A model generated the notes under the pieces. It was given only the letters and a program-made list of their open reading frames with translations. It was not told the origin of the DNA and searched no databases. DNA of 59,624 nucleotides. Source: Deltaproteobacteria bacterium. GTDB taxonomy: Bacteria > Myxococcota_A > Polyangia > Polyangiales > Polyangiaceae. The stretch covers positions 1-59,624 of the forward strand of contig QJWJ01000345.1 in NCBI GenBank assembly GCA_003235365.1, in the 5' to 3' direction. Position numbers and translations under genes: made by a program. This document shows, one piece after another, positions 34,665-43,926 of this stretch (the first letter of the stretch is position 1; each line of letters begins with the position of its first letter).

Positions 34665-36638
34665 TCAGAGCTCGCATTCAACCGCCGCGTTCGTCACGTC
34701 GGCCGCGTCACTGATACACACATCACCTTGTGCGTTGTCGGTCGTACCGTCTCCGCCCCTGAGCGTATCGTCACCGGTTCCGCCGTCGAGGTAGTCGTCT
34801 CCATCGTCGCCGTTGAGGACGTCGTCGTTGTCGTCGCCGTACAAGGTGTCGGCACCTGCTCCGCCTGAAAGTATGTCGTTCCCCGCACCTCCTTCGATCA
34901 TCTCAGCACCGCTACTGCCGGTGAGCGTGTCGGCACCATCTCCACCGATCAAGTGGTCGATGTTGATGATCCTGTCCTGCTCGGTGAGCAAGGGGTCGCC
35001 ATCCGCATCCGAACAGGCTGGATCGGCGCTCATGGAGGCACCCTTGAGGGTCGAAGTGTCGACGCACATGGTCACGGTGAGCGCCGCAGTTCGGCCCACG
35101 TACGTCACCTTGTCGAACCCAATTCCACCGTTGATGATGTCATCGCCGAGACCGCCCGTACCTTCATCGAAGGTATCGTCACCCGCTTCGCCGTTGAGCG
35201 TGTCGTTGCCGCCGTCTCCATAGAGCGTATCGTTGCCGGCCGCGCCGTTGATGGTGTCATCACCATCCCCACCGTGGATTTCGTTTGCGTAGGCGGATCC
35301 GGTTAGCACGTCAGCGCCATCACCACCCCAGATGTTCTCCACATCGGTCTTGATGTTGTCGCCCTCCCCCGCACCCATCGACGCCGTGGGATCGCCATCG
35401 CCGACCTTGTTGTCGATAGCAGCGGTAACCGCGGTCGAGCGCAGCCAATACAACACCGTGTCGACCCCAGCACCACCAACGATCACGTCACCACAGTCAG
35501 CTGTTGCGCCTTGATCGAAGTTGTCGTCACCGTTCTCGCCTTCCAGCGAATCGACATCCAAGGTACAGTCGGCGTTGGCTGCACCGCCGTCGATCCAGTC
35601 GTTGCCGTCGCCGCCTTGAATCTTGTTCGACGACTCGTTGCCAATCAGCACGTCGTCGGTCTTGCCGCCCACGATGTTCTCGACGTCGGCGGCGATCGTG
35701 TCGCCCTCCACGGTCGTGAAGGTATCCCACTCGCCGCTGCTCGCCGTTCCGTCCAAGACAACCATCAACGTCGCCTCGCGGAGGGAGTAGTCGACCTTGT
35801 CAGTGCCGAGCCCGCCACTGATGACGTCCGCGCCATCTGCGACGATGTCCGTCTGGAAGGTATCGTCACCGGCTCCGCCGTCGATCGTGTCGTCGCCGGC
35901 TCCGCCAGCAATGGTATCGTTCCCCTCGCCGCCGTAGATGGTCAGGTTGTCGGTGATGGCGTTGAGCGAGGTGATCGGCGCCGTGTGCAAGTGGGTCGCG
36001 ACGAGCGCGCCACCCAAAGCACTGAAGGTGTCATTGCCGTCACCCAGAGCGATCACCGTCGCCTCGGCACCAATTACGCGGATGTCGGCGTTCTTATCGC
36101 CGCTGATTTCGAAGTAGTTGTCCGTAGCGTCCGTTCCGGCCTTGTATTTGTCCACGCCGGTCGAACCTCGCAGCGAAAACTCGTCAGTGCCACCCGCGCC
36201 CAAGTCGACGACGATGCCCCCCTTGGAAGACAAGATCGAGCTGCCGAATACACCGCCCAAGGAGTCGATCACGACCTTCTCGCTGGCGGCGTCCGTCCCC
36301 GTGATGGTGATCTTCTTGACGGCCGTGGTCTTGAGGGGCGCGTCGGCAGCGTCGACGCAAGCAAAACCGTTCACGGACAAGTATCCGTTGATCACCGACA
36401 TGACGACGCTGGGCGTGCCATTGATGTCGATGTCGAGCTGCCTGGTCGTCGCATCGTATCCAGTATTTCCAGAATCGGAACACGAGAGCACTTCGGTCCC
36501 CAATGCATCCGCGCTGTTGGAGAACGACTCTGGTTCCATCGTTTCGGTGGGTTCCGCTCCACAGGCCACAACCGACAGGGGCGCGACGGTGCCGAGGGTG
36601 TAGGCCAGTTGCTTCAGAATCCGTGACTTGGGTAACAT
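34665..36638 (-). CDS. Lipoprotein with RTX (haemolysin-type) calcium-binding repeats
   Basis: 657 aa. A signal peptide ends in the lipobox SVVAC at about residue 26. The rest is dominated by RTX nonapeptides (for example GGEGNDTIAGGAGDDTIDGG), which coil into a calcium-binding parallel beta-roll, in several blocks separated by beta-rich spacers. RTX proteins normally leave the cell by type I secretion using a C-terminal signal. Here the N-terminal lipoprotein signal and the absence of a type I system nearby suggest Sec export and anchoring at the cell surface. The start ATG 36638 is preceded only by an A-rich leader. Divergent from the exported protein at 37166. Confidence 0.88.
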   Translation of the reverse strand: MLPKSRILKQLAYTLGTVAPLSVVACGAEPTETMEPESFSNSADALGTEVLSCSDSGNTGYDATTRQLDIDINGTPSVVMSVINGYLSVNGFACVDAADAPLKTTAVKKITITGTDAASEKVVIDSLGGVFGSSILSSKGGIVVDLGAGGTDEFSLRGSTGVDKYKAGTDATDNYFEISGDKNADIRVIGAEATVIALGDGNDTFSALGGALVATHLHTAPITSLNAITDNLTIYGGEGNDTIAGGAGDDTIDGGAGDDTFQTDIVADGADVISGGLGTDKVDYSLREATLMVVLDGTASSGEWDTFTTVEGDTIAADVENIVGGKTDDVLIGNESSNKIQGGDGNDWIDGGAANADCTLDVDSLEGENGDDNFDQGATADCGDVIVGGAGVDTVLYWLRSTAVTAAIDNKVGDGDPTASMGAGEGDNIKTDVENIWGGDGADVLTGSAYANEIHGGDGDDTINGAAGNDTLYGDGGNDTLNGEAGDDTFDEGTGGLGDDIINGGIGFDKVTYVGRTAALTVTMCVDTSTLKGASMSADPACSDADGDPLLTEQDRIINIDHLIGGDGADTLTGSSGAEMIEGGAGNDILSGGAGADTLYGDDNDDVLNGDDGDDYLDGGTGDDTLRGGDGTTDNAQGDVCISDAADVTNAAVECEL

Positions 36639-36820
36639 GTTCTTTTTAGCTTTCTGTGTCTCCAGCGAAGTTGGGTCGTCCCCTACAGGGCGGGCACGAG
36701 GCAGCGAGCGTTCACCTCATGCGAACCTCCGCGCCTTCCGCAGAGGGCGAACGGTTCGAGTCGCTACACCTTGAGAAAAAAAGTGCGCCCTCGATGCGCT
36801 GTCTTGCGAGTAGTCACCTC

Positions 36821-36866
36821 GAGCGGCAATCATGTTGATTGCCGGGACGAATCAACAACCTAGAGC
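36821..36866 (+). repeat. Structured inverted-pair repeat, copy 2
   Basis: 46-bp element matching the reverse complement of 30844-30888 at 41 of 46 aligned positions. CGGCAATCA (36824-36832) pairs with TGATTGCCG (36836-36844). Alternatively TGTTGATT (36833-36840) pairs with AATCAACA (36850-36857), so the two folds exclude each other. Here it is in a divergent intergenic region, where a simple terminator would not be expected. Confidence 0.85.
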
Positions 36867-36891
36867 TGCGAGCAAGAGTGCCCGAACGCGG

Positions 36892-36934
36892 CCCCGAAAA
36901 ACGCCCTCACCCCCGTTGGGGCGATTTTTCGGGG
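36892..36934 (+). terminator. Long hairpin with symmetrical A5/T5 arms
   Basis: CCCCGAAAAA-C-GCCC (36892-36906) can pair with GGGCGATTTTTCGGGG (36919-36934), with small bulges. The T-run is inside the stem, as in some bidirectional terminators. It lies 25 bp after repeat copy 2. No protein gene ends here, so if it is a terminator it may end a non-coding transcript. Confidence 0.4.
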
Positions 36935-37165
36935 CATTTCCGCACACAGGCAAGCTGATCGGTGCTCCAGACCCATCGGCGACCACTTGCGCAGCATTTG
37001 CAGTGCGCGAGCTGACGTCAGCGCCCATGCGCAACCAGTGCGGGTGCAGGTACGACTCCTCGAGGCATTTCACGTGGAACGCCGAACGGTCCGAGCTTTG
37101 CAACGTGTCAAAGCCAATTGCAGCCCAAAGCTGCGCGCACGGCGCGCGAACGACGAGGTGACCCG

Positions 37166-38302
37166 ATGCAACGACGAACGATGATGGGCGTGTTGGTGGG
37201 AGCGACCGCTGGATTGCTGCTTCCGCGGCTTGGGATCGCTTGCGGAGGCCATGTTGGAAAGGTCGAAGAAGAATTCCTCGACCTCGTTGGCAAGGACGGC
37301 ACGCGAAAACTGCTCGCCACCCACGCCGTCGACGCCGAGTTCGCAGTGACCAGTGCTCAACGTTTTGCCGTCTCCGCTGACGGCAAGCACTTGGTCTATG
37401 CCCATCTCGCAGACAACAGCTTCAAGTTGCTCAGGTCCAACGGCAAGTCGGCGAGCTTCTCCGCCCCGGAAGGAGGAGCGCCCATGTTCAATCCGACGAA
37501 CGGCCGATCCCTCGTCTTGAATCTGCGACAGGTTGGAAGGCGCCGCCTACTGGTCGTCGACACAGCCACCTTCGAAAGCCAGCCCTGGAACGAGTTCGTG
37601 GACGTTCGCAGCGTCACGTTTACACCACTCGGCCTCGTCGTCGCCCACGACCGGCCCAACCACGGCGGAGGCGCGATAACCCTACTGGAGGCACCCCACT
37701 CGACCAAAGAGCTGCGGCGCTTGAATTTCGTGCACACGCTGACCCAATCACGTGGCGCGCAGCTCGGCTATTTTGCCGCCGCCGAGGCTTTCTCGATGGA
37801 TCTGGATTCCGGGGCGTCCGTGTCCTTTGGCACGGTGCCCTACGAGCTCAGCAACGCTGCGTGGCTCGGCGATGGACTGTTGGGCATCACCAAGGAAGGT
37901 GCCTACTGGATGCGCGAAAAGCACCCGTACCGGCGCCGGCTGACGGATCGCAAGTTGTTCACTGTATTCAACCACGGCAAGCACACGATCGCGGCATCAC
38001 CTGATGCGCTATACGTCCTGCCGCAATCCGGCGGTACTTGGTGGGTTCACCGTACTGCTGGCGCCTTGCACGACGTTCGCCCCGTGCCTGGAGGCAACGA
38101 ACTGATCCTCGCACAAGGCAGCGACGTGTATCAAGCCAACATCGGCAAGCGCACCACCACGCTGCTCGGCTCGGGTCGCGAAGGGATGAAGCTTCGCGGT
38201 GCGGCGCTGTTCGACGACAAGCTCGTGACCTGGTGCAGCAAGGGTTGGGAGAAGACCACCGAGGGCCACTGCGTCCCGTTGCCGAATCCCCCTGGGTACT
38301 GA
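37166..38302 (+). CDS. Exported beta-propeller-like protein of unknown function
   Basis: 378 aa from ATG 37166, which has GAGGTGA about five bases upstream. The N-terminus MQRRTMMGVLVGATAGLLL is a signal peptide beginning with twin arginines only weakly like a Tat motif. The body has repeating beta-strand patterns, for example FAVSADGKHLVYAHLADNSF and KHTIAASPDALYVLPQSGG, as in WD40/NHL-like propellers. No catalytic motif is seen. It converges with the hybrid kinase gene 22 bp downstream. Family not recognised. Confidence 0.75.
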   Translation: MQRRTMMGVLVGATAGLLLPRLGIACGGHVGKVEEEFLDLVGKDGTRKLLATHAVDAEFAVTSAQRFAVSADGKHLVYAHLADNSFKLLRSNGKSASFSAPEGGAPMFNPTNGRSLVLNLRQVGRRRLLVVDTATFESQPWNEFVDVRSVTFTPLGLVVAHDRPNHGGGAITLLEAPHSTKELRRLNFVHTLTQSRGAQLGYFAAAEAFSMDLDSGASVSFGTVPYELSNAAWLGDGLLGITKEGAYWMREKHPYRRRLTDRKLFTVFNHGKHTIAASPDALYVLPQSGGTWWVHRTAGALHDVRPVPGGNELILAQGSDVYQANIGKRTTTLLGSGREGMKLRGAALFDDKLVTWCSKGWEKTTEGHCVPLPNPPGY

Positions 38303-38324
38303 ACGACGATGGTGCTCGCTTCGC

Positions 38325-40451
38325 TCACGCGTTGACGACGTTGGACAACTCTTGGGAGTCTCCCCCTGCAGGGCCGAGGCGTTCCACTGCACGTTCGACG
38401 AGCCGCAGCAGTTCGTGATTCTCCAGAGGCTTGAACGCCCTTGCGTTCTTGACCTGCTGCAAGAACTCGCGCGCCTCGGTGCACGCAGTACCGCCGGTGA
38501 GGAACACGAAGCGGGGCAGAGCGTCCGGCTTGATCTTGCTGATCTTCTCGTACAGGTCCATCCCAGTGACCTCCGGCATCAGCAGATCGCACAGAATGAT
38601 GTCGTAGTCGTTGTCGCGAATCATCTCCAGGGCTTGTCGCCCACCCGACGCGAGCGAAACGTCGTATGCGCGATCGAGCACGCGGCGGAAACTATTGCGA
38701 ACCAGCCGTTCATCATCAACCAACAGCACGCGAACGCGCACCTTGCGCGACACCGGGGGCGGCTGCTGTTCCGATCGCGGCGGCGGTTGCATACTGTGCA
38801 ATACCTTGCCCGTATCAAGCGGCAACCACACTTTGAACGTCGTCGGGTGGCAGTTCGATACCTCGATGTACCCGCCATGTCGAGCCACCGTCTCGTAAGC
38901 AATGCTCAGGCCCAGGCCGACACCAGCCCCTGGCTCCTTCGTCGTGAAGAACGGGTCGAACAGTTTGTCGACGATCTCTTCTGGGATGGGCGGCCCGCTG
39001 TTGCTCACCTCGATGGCGACCCCGCCATCGCTGCGGTAGCTCTTGATCGCAATCCACTCGTCTCGAGATGACTTGAGGTCGATGGCCTGGCTGGCGTTGA
39101 TCAAGATGTTCAAGACGGCCTGCGTGAGCAGACTGCGATCGACGATGAGACTCGGCGAATAGTCGACATCCAAATCGACACGTGCCTTGAAGCGCACCTC
39201 ACGTGACACGAGCGCTACCGCTTCCTCGAGCAACGTGACTACTGAGCTGAGTTCTCCCTTGCTCGTACCCGGATGCGCAAAGAAGCGCATTTCGCCAACC
39301 ACGGATTGGATCTGGCGCCCAGCCGCCAACGCATCGGTAAGCAGCTCCGGTATCTCTTGGAGGGCGGGATGCAAACGCTCCCCGGACATCCCTGGGTGCC
39401 CGACGCTGACGCCGACCAGTTGCGTAAGCTGGCCAAAGCGCTCACGCAACAACTCCAACGACGGCAACAGCGCCGCCAGCGGGTTGTTGATCTCGTGAGA
39501 AATTCCCGCGGTCATCTGGCCCAGACTGCGCATCTTGTCGGCCGCGTGAAGCTGTGCGGTCAAAGACGCCTTGGCTTCGTCTGCAATGACCAGATCCGTG
39601 ACGTCTTGCGCGATGAGCAGCGCACCATCTTCGCCCATGGGGTTCTTGAGCGGTGCTACGGTGACTCGCAACGTGTTCGCACGTAGCTTGGCCGTGATTG
39701 GCGCCGACCGAACCGCGTCGACGCCGAAAGCCTGATCGACGCGTTTGACCACCGGATGACTCTCGTCGACGCCGAGCACCTGCTCAACGGGACGCGCGAT
39801 GGCCACCTCTTCAGGAACGCCAAATAGCTCCACTGCGGTGGAGTTCAGAAAATGGATGCGGCGGTCGGCGCTGAGACCAATCACAGCATCTCCGATCCCC
39901 TCGTGAAGCGCTTCGAGATGGAGCTTCAAACCGTGAATCTTCGCGGAGAGCGCCCGAGCAGGTAAACGATTGTGGCCGACGACCTCTTGGTCTCTGAGCG
40001 AATGGGGCTCCGCCTCTTCGAGTTCGTGCAATGTCCGCATCAAGTCCGTCGTCACGACGTCCAGAGCGTTCTTGGCGATCACCGCATCGGCGTAACGCGA
40101 CGGGTATCGGCGCAGGTTTCGATCTGCACCACCAGTTAGAATGATGGTGGTGATGTCGAGATCAGCAGCGAGCTTCTTCGCGAGTTGACACAGCTTCCCA
40201 CCGTCCAAATCGGGCAAGAAGTAGTCGGTGATCAACAGGTCCGGCAGCTGAGTACGGATGTGCTCGACAGCCTCGAGACCACCGTGGGCGCAGGTGACGA
40301 TGAACCCAGCGTCGCGCAGCGTTTTCGAAAGCGTGTCCGTCCAGTAGGCGCTGTCATCCACCAGGAGCACTGATCGGGCGGATGGCAGAATGTCGATGCG
40401 AGACAGGTTCTGGGTCACGACTACGAAAGCGTAGATCGGCACATTCTCCAA
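38325..40451 (-). CDS. Hybrid histidine kinase: REC - PAS - HisKA - HATPase - REC
   Basis: 708 aa and no membrane segment, so cytoplasmic. The first receiver (about 27-140) has VLLVDD and phospho-acceptor D76 in LLITDYFLPDLDG. A PAS domain (about 180-295) follows. The HisKA motif GISHEINNPLAALL carries H319; the ATPase domain has NILINASQAI and GVGLGLSI. A second receiver at the C-terminus has LLVDDERLVRNSF and CDLLMPEVTGMDL. With a receiver at each end it can act inside a phosphorelay; the output regulator is not adjacent. Start is uncertain: TTG 40451 gives this length, GTG 40442 is four bases after GGAG, and GTG 40418 also precedes the receiver. Confidence 0.92.
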   Translation of the reverse strand: MENVPIYAFVVVTQNLSRIDILPSARSVLLVDDSAYWTDTLSKTLRDAGFIVTCAHGGLEAVEHIRTQLPDLLITDYFLPDLDGGKLCQLAKKLAADLDITTIILTGGADRNLRRYPSRYADAVIAKNALDVVTTDLMRTLHELEEAEPHSLRDQEVVGHNRLPARALSAKIHGLKLHLEALHEGIGDAVIGLSADRRIHFLNSTAVELFGVPEEVAIARPVEQVLGVDESHPVVKRVDQAFGVDAVRSAPITAKLRANTLRVTVAPLKNPMGEDGALLIAQDVTDLVIADEAKASLTAQLHAADKMRSLGQMTAGISHEINNPLAALLPSLELLRERFGQLTQLVGVSVGHPGMSGERLHPALQEIPELLTDALAAGRQIQSVVGEMRFFAHPGTSKGELSSVVTLLEEAVALVSREVRFKARVDLDVDYSPSLIVDRSLLTQAVLNILINASQAIDLKSSRDEWIAIKSYRSDGGVAIEVSNSGPPIPEEIVDKLFDPFFTTKEPGAGVGLGLSIAYETVARHGGYIEVSNCHPTTFKVWLPLDTGKVLHSMQPPPRSEQQPPPVSRKVRVRVLLVDDERLVRNSFRRVLDRAYDVSLASGGRQALEMIRDNDYDIILCDLLMPEVTGMDLYEKISKIKPDALPRFVFLTGGTACTEAREFLQQVKNARAFKPLENHELLRLVERAVERLGPAGGDSQELSNVVNA

Positions 40452-40740
40452 ATCCCGTAACTGGCCGACGTCGGAAAGGAATCGCGTTGCGACTGAAACA
40501 CGCCGTCAACGACGATGACTAATCCAGGTCCCTGTCCGCGCTGCTCACACGTGCACCACATGTGTTTACAAACGCCACGATCATGCACGTTTGGAACACG
40601 CAGCAACAACCGAGAGCTCCGACGCACTCGAGCGCAGTCTGTGCGGATAGCTACGCCCAACGCCGTTCGTGTCCCAGCTTGTCGGTTCTGGTAAGGCGGC
40701 GCGGTCAACCCCGACAGCAACAAGAGAGCTGCGGCGTCAC

Positions 40741-41457
40741 TCAGTCGTCGGTGTTCGACGGTGGCTTGTGACGCCGCCCGAGCAGCACACCGATCGGCAC
40801 GAGCAGAATCGCTGCCGCCACCACGACGCCCCACAGCCATCGCCAATCCTTGCCGCCCTTCTTGCGTGGGCCCACTGTCACTCCGGGAGGTTCTGGTTCC
40901 GCGTCGCGTTCGACGGGCGGCTCGCCCGTGTTGCTGAGCCGTGGCGGCGGCGCAGTTTCCGTCGCAACGACTTCAGGCGCATCACGCTGGGGGGGCATCG
41001 CTTCTGGTGCAGGCTCGGTTGAAACGCTGCCGGCCAGAGCCGTCAATCGATTGTCGGGACGTCGAGCCTTGATGTCCTCCGGCACCGCCGCTTCGCTTCC
41101 ATACTCTTCGACGACAGCATCCCAAGCGTCACCCTTGGGCGTGATGGCACCGACTTTGACCAAGTCGACGAGAAGCTTCTGACGAGCGACGGGGTCGTCG
41201 ATGAGCTGTTTGCCTCGTTGCGTATCTGTTGGGCGTGATTCGAGCTCTGCTCGGTCGGAAACGGGAGGCAACTGGCGCAACAGTCGTGCCCGGTAAGACT
41301 GCTCCACTGTCGCACCGGCATCTCGTTCTTCCAGCGCAGCAACAGTGGAACCCGCCAGAGCGACCGATCCCAGCGCCGCGACGCAGACGACGACCACGCC
41401 AGTCGGTGGTGCCCTTCGCATGACGATTGCCGTCGTGCTGCAACGTGAACTGATCAT
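40741..41457 (-). CDS. Hypothetical membrane protein with N-terminal signal and C-terminal TM
   Basis: 238 aa. ATG 41457 overlaps the parvulin gene's stop (ATGA), suggesting translational coupling; ATG 41421 would shorten the N-terminus by 12. A hydrophobic segment (about 18-41) is a signal peptide or anchor. A helical, charged region and a long Pro/Glu-rich linker follow. WLWGVVVAAAILLVPIGVLL (about 207-226) is a C-terminal transmembrane helix with a basic end. The layout suggests a periplasm-facing protein held in the inner membrane. Family not recognised. Confidence 0.7.
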   Translation of the reverse strand: MISSRCSTTAIVMRRAPPTGVVVVCVAALGSVALAGSTVAALEERDAGATVEQSYRARLLRQLPPVSDRAELESRPTDTQRGKQLIDDPVARQKLLVDLVKVGAITPKGDAWDAVVEEYGSEAAVPEDIKARRPDNRLTALAGSVSTEPAPEAMPPQRDAPEVVATETAPPPRLSNTGEPPVERDAEPEPPGVTVGPRKKGGKDWRWLWGVVVAAAILLVPIGVLLGRRHKPPSNTDD

Positions 41458-41990
41458 CGTTCGCGCAGAATTATGTGAAACCCTCGGTCAGTCTCGACGA
41501 CGTAGCTGAGTTGGTCCACTTCGAGCGCGAATGCGGCGTCGGCGAACGCGGCGGTCACGTCGTCCCGCGCGATGCGGCCGAGCGAATCGTCGGCCGCGTC
41601 GTTGTATTTCTGCTCGGCTTCGCTCCAACTGGCCCCACCCTCCAAAGCGCGCAATGCCTCGAGCGCACGCAGGCACGCTTGTTCGGGCGAGCGCGTGGCG
41701 CCGCGGGGATCGGTTAGCTCGGAATGGCGCACCAAGATGTGCTTCACCGAGACCTTGCTGGGCGCATCGGGTTTGGGATCTCGGGGCAGCGCCGCGTCTT
41801 TCAAGCACTGATCGCCCTCACTCAGTGTTTCTTGCTGCGGCTGCTCGGCACTGGGCGCCCCCGAGGATGCACAAGCCAGCAACTGGGCGAAGAGCACCGT
41901 GGTGATGCCTCTCCACGCCCACCTCCTCAGTCTCCGGGAACCGTGACTTCGTCCAGAACGGTTGCAACCTACGTTCGAATTGCCGGTCAT
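41454..41990 (-). CDS. Parvulin-type peptidyl-prolyl isomerase lipoprotein
   Basis: 178 aa. The N-terminus is basic and ends in the lipobox QLLAC near residue 40. The mature domain resembles PpiC/SurA parvulin: VSVKHILVRHSE at the start, a helical EALEGGASWSEAEQKYND region, SLGRIARDDVTAAF, and VVETDRGFHIILRER at the end. Parvulins catalyse cis-trans isomerisation at prolines and chaperone outer-membrane proteins. It lies 69 bp after an ABC exporter gene, in the same direction as the Omp85 cluster, consistent with a folding role for exported partners. Confidence 0.85.
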   Translation of the reverse strand: MTGNSNVGCNRSGRSHGSRRLRRWAWRGITTVLFAQLLACASSGAPSAEQPQQETLSEGDQCLKDAALPRDPKPDAPSKVSVKHILVRHSELTDPRGATRSPEQACLRALEALRALEGGASWSEAEQKYNDAADDSLGRIARDDVTAAFADAAFALEVDQLSYVVETDRGFHIILRER

Positions 41991-42059
41991 TGCAGCAGCA
42001 TACCGCCCTGCGCTGTCGACACAACTCGGCAGTGCGTTTTGGCCCCTTGGGGCAACGCG

Positions 42060-43868
42060 TCACGCGTGCTCTTCGCGCGCAAAGTGAAGGGCGTGCAACT
42101 TCGCGTAGAGCCCTTGGTGTTCGAGCAGCTCTTCGTGAGTCCCCTGCTCCTTCACCTGACCCTTGTGCAGCACGATAATCCGGTCCACGGCTTGAATCGT
42201 GCTCAAGCGGTGCGCGATGATGATCGCCGTCCGTTCTCGGATCAACACGTCGAGCGCCCGCTGCAAACGCGATTCGGTGTCCGAGTCGACACTGGCGGTT
42301 GCTTCGTCCAGGATCAAGATGGGCGCGTCGCGATACAACGCCCGAGCAAACGCGATCAGCTGGCGCTCGCCAGCCGAGAAGTTCTGACCGCGCTCCTCGA
42401 CGGGCCCCAGCAAACCGCCATCTCGTTTGGCGAACACGTCGTAGGCATCAATGCGACGCAAGACATCTTCGACGCGCCTCAGATCTGGCTCCTGCCCCGC
42501 CGCGATGTTGTGTGCAATGCTGCCGGGGAACAGAAACACATCCTGAGGCACCACCGCAAAGTGATCACGCAACGTGCTCCGGTCGACGCCGACCACGTCT
42601 TTGCCGAAGACCCGAACCACACCCCGTTCGACGTCGTACAGGCGTAGCAGCAGCGACGCGATAGTCGTCTTTCCGGAACCGGTGGGCCCAACGAGAGCTA
42701 CCTTCTCTCCACGCCGTACACCCATGGCGATGTCGTCCAACACGTTGACGCCAGCCTTGTATCCGAAGCTCACGTGATCGAGCTCGAGGGCGAGTTCGGC
42801 ATCGCCGTCAGCAGCAGGTTCCCCCAACGGGGCATCCTGTTCGACCGTGTCGAGCAGGGCGAACACTCGCTCAGCCCCGGCCATCGAACTTTGGAGCACG
42901 GTGTACCGCTGCGCGAGTGCACTGATCGGCTCGAAGAACTCCTTGATGTAGGCATTGAACGCGACCAGCGCGCCAAACGAAACCGGGTGGAACCCCACGA
43001 ACCACAAGATCGACGCCAGCGAAATGGCCATCACCGCGTCGATCGCCGCATCCTGCATCGCATCGTATTTGATCGAGCGGATGTTCGCATCGCGGTAGGC
43101 CGCGTTGATGTCGTCGAACTCGTCAGCCGCAGCGTCCTGTTGGTTGAACGCCTGCACGACGGTCATGCCGTTGACCTGTTCGTTCATCGTGGCGTTCATG
43201 CGCGCCGTCTTGCTTCGGATCTCGCGGAACGCTTCGCGGTGCCGTTTGCGCACCTCGCGAACCAGAATCGCGACTGGAGGCACGGACAGAAACGCAATGA
43301 TGGCCAGTTGCCAATCGAGCATGAGCATCATCACGACGATGCCCGCGAGGCGCAAAAGGTCGGTGATGATCGCGAATGCGTCGGTCGCCGCGAACTCCAG
43401 AATCGCGTCGGTGTCGTTCGTGACCCGCGTCACCAACCGCCCGACGGGTTGGTGGTCGAAGAAGCGCATTGGCAGCGTCTGCAAGAACTTGAACACCGTC
43501 GAGCGCAAATCTCCGACGGCTCGCGCGCCGAGCAATTGCGTCGCGTAAATGCGCACGATCTGCATCATCTGCTCGAACAAGACGACGGCGGCGAACGTGG
43601 CCGCGCCACGCATGAGCGTATCCGGGTCTTTCGCGATGATACCGTCGTCGATCACCCACTTCATGATCAGCGGGCGCGTCAGCGTGGAGCAAGAAACGAC
43701 GATGCCAAAGCCGACGCCGATGTAGAGCAACTTGCGGTGAGGGTGAACGAACGCCCAAAGTCGACGCAGCAGACGCGCATCATATGCCTTGCCCAACACC
43801 GCCTCCTCGTGAAAATCCCGAAGGATCTTCTCGGTGCGGTTTTGTGCCTTGCCGTTCGAGCCGCTCAC
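42060..43868 (-). CDS. ABC exporter half-transporter, catalytically complete partner
   Basis: 602 aa with an N-terminal six-helix exporter membrane domain (about 40-320) and a C-terminal ATPase. Walker A is GPTGSGKT, Walker B is ILILDEATASVD with the catalytic Glu, and the signature is the variant FSAGERQ instead of LSGGQ. Type IV (MsbA/MdlB-like) fold. The upstream gene encodes a second half-transporter whose catalytic Glu is replaced, so the two probably form a heterodimer. The substrate is unknown; lipid, peptide or drug are typical. It lies 58 bp after the partner gene. Confidence 0.92.
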   Translation of the reverse strand: MSGSNGKAQNRTEKILRDFHEEAVLGKAYDARLLRRLWAFVHPHRKLLYIGVGFGIVVSCSTLTRPLIMKWVIDDGIIAKDPDTLMRGAATFAAVVLFEQMMQIVRIYATQLLGARAVGDLRSTVFKFLQTLPMRFFDHQPVGRLVTRVTNDTDAILEFAATDAFAIITDLLRLAGIVVMMLMLDWQLAIIAFLSVPPVAILVREVRKRHREAFREIRSKTARMNATMNEQVNGMTVVQAFNQQDAAADEFDDINAAYRDANIRSIKYDAMQDAAIDAVMAISLASILWFVGFHPVSFGALVAFNAYIKEFFEPISALAQRYTVLQSSMAGAERVFALLDTVEQDAPLGEPAADGDAELALELDHVSFGYKAGVNVLDDIAMGVRRGEKVALVGPTGSGKTTIASLLLRLYDVERGVVRVFGKDVVGVDRSTLRDHFAVVPQDVFLFPGSIAHNIAAGQEPDLRRVEDVLRRIDAYDVFAKRDGGLLGPVEERGQNFSAGERQLIAFARALYRDAPILILDEATASVDSDTESRLQRALDVLIRERTAIIIAHRLSTIQAVDRIIVLHKGQVKEQGTHEELLEHQGLYAKLHALHFAREEHA

Positions 43869-43926
43869 TGGACAGACTCCGATGAGGACTGGTTACGAGT
43901 GCGAGCACAAGTCGTGCGGAGTACAA

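Larger units (their letters stand above)
36639..37165. other. Divergent intergenic region with structured elements
   Basis: 527 bp between the RTX gene (minus) and an exported protein gene (plus). It holds repeat copy 2 (36821-36866) and a second long hairpin (36892-36934). No protein-coding gene is evident, so a small RNA or regulatory leader is possible. Confidence 0.6.

Noticed and set aside
35511..36626. 371-codon antisense ORF across the RTX gene
   Set aside because: RTX nonapeptides on the minus strand are unambiguous; the antisense frame has no domain.
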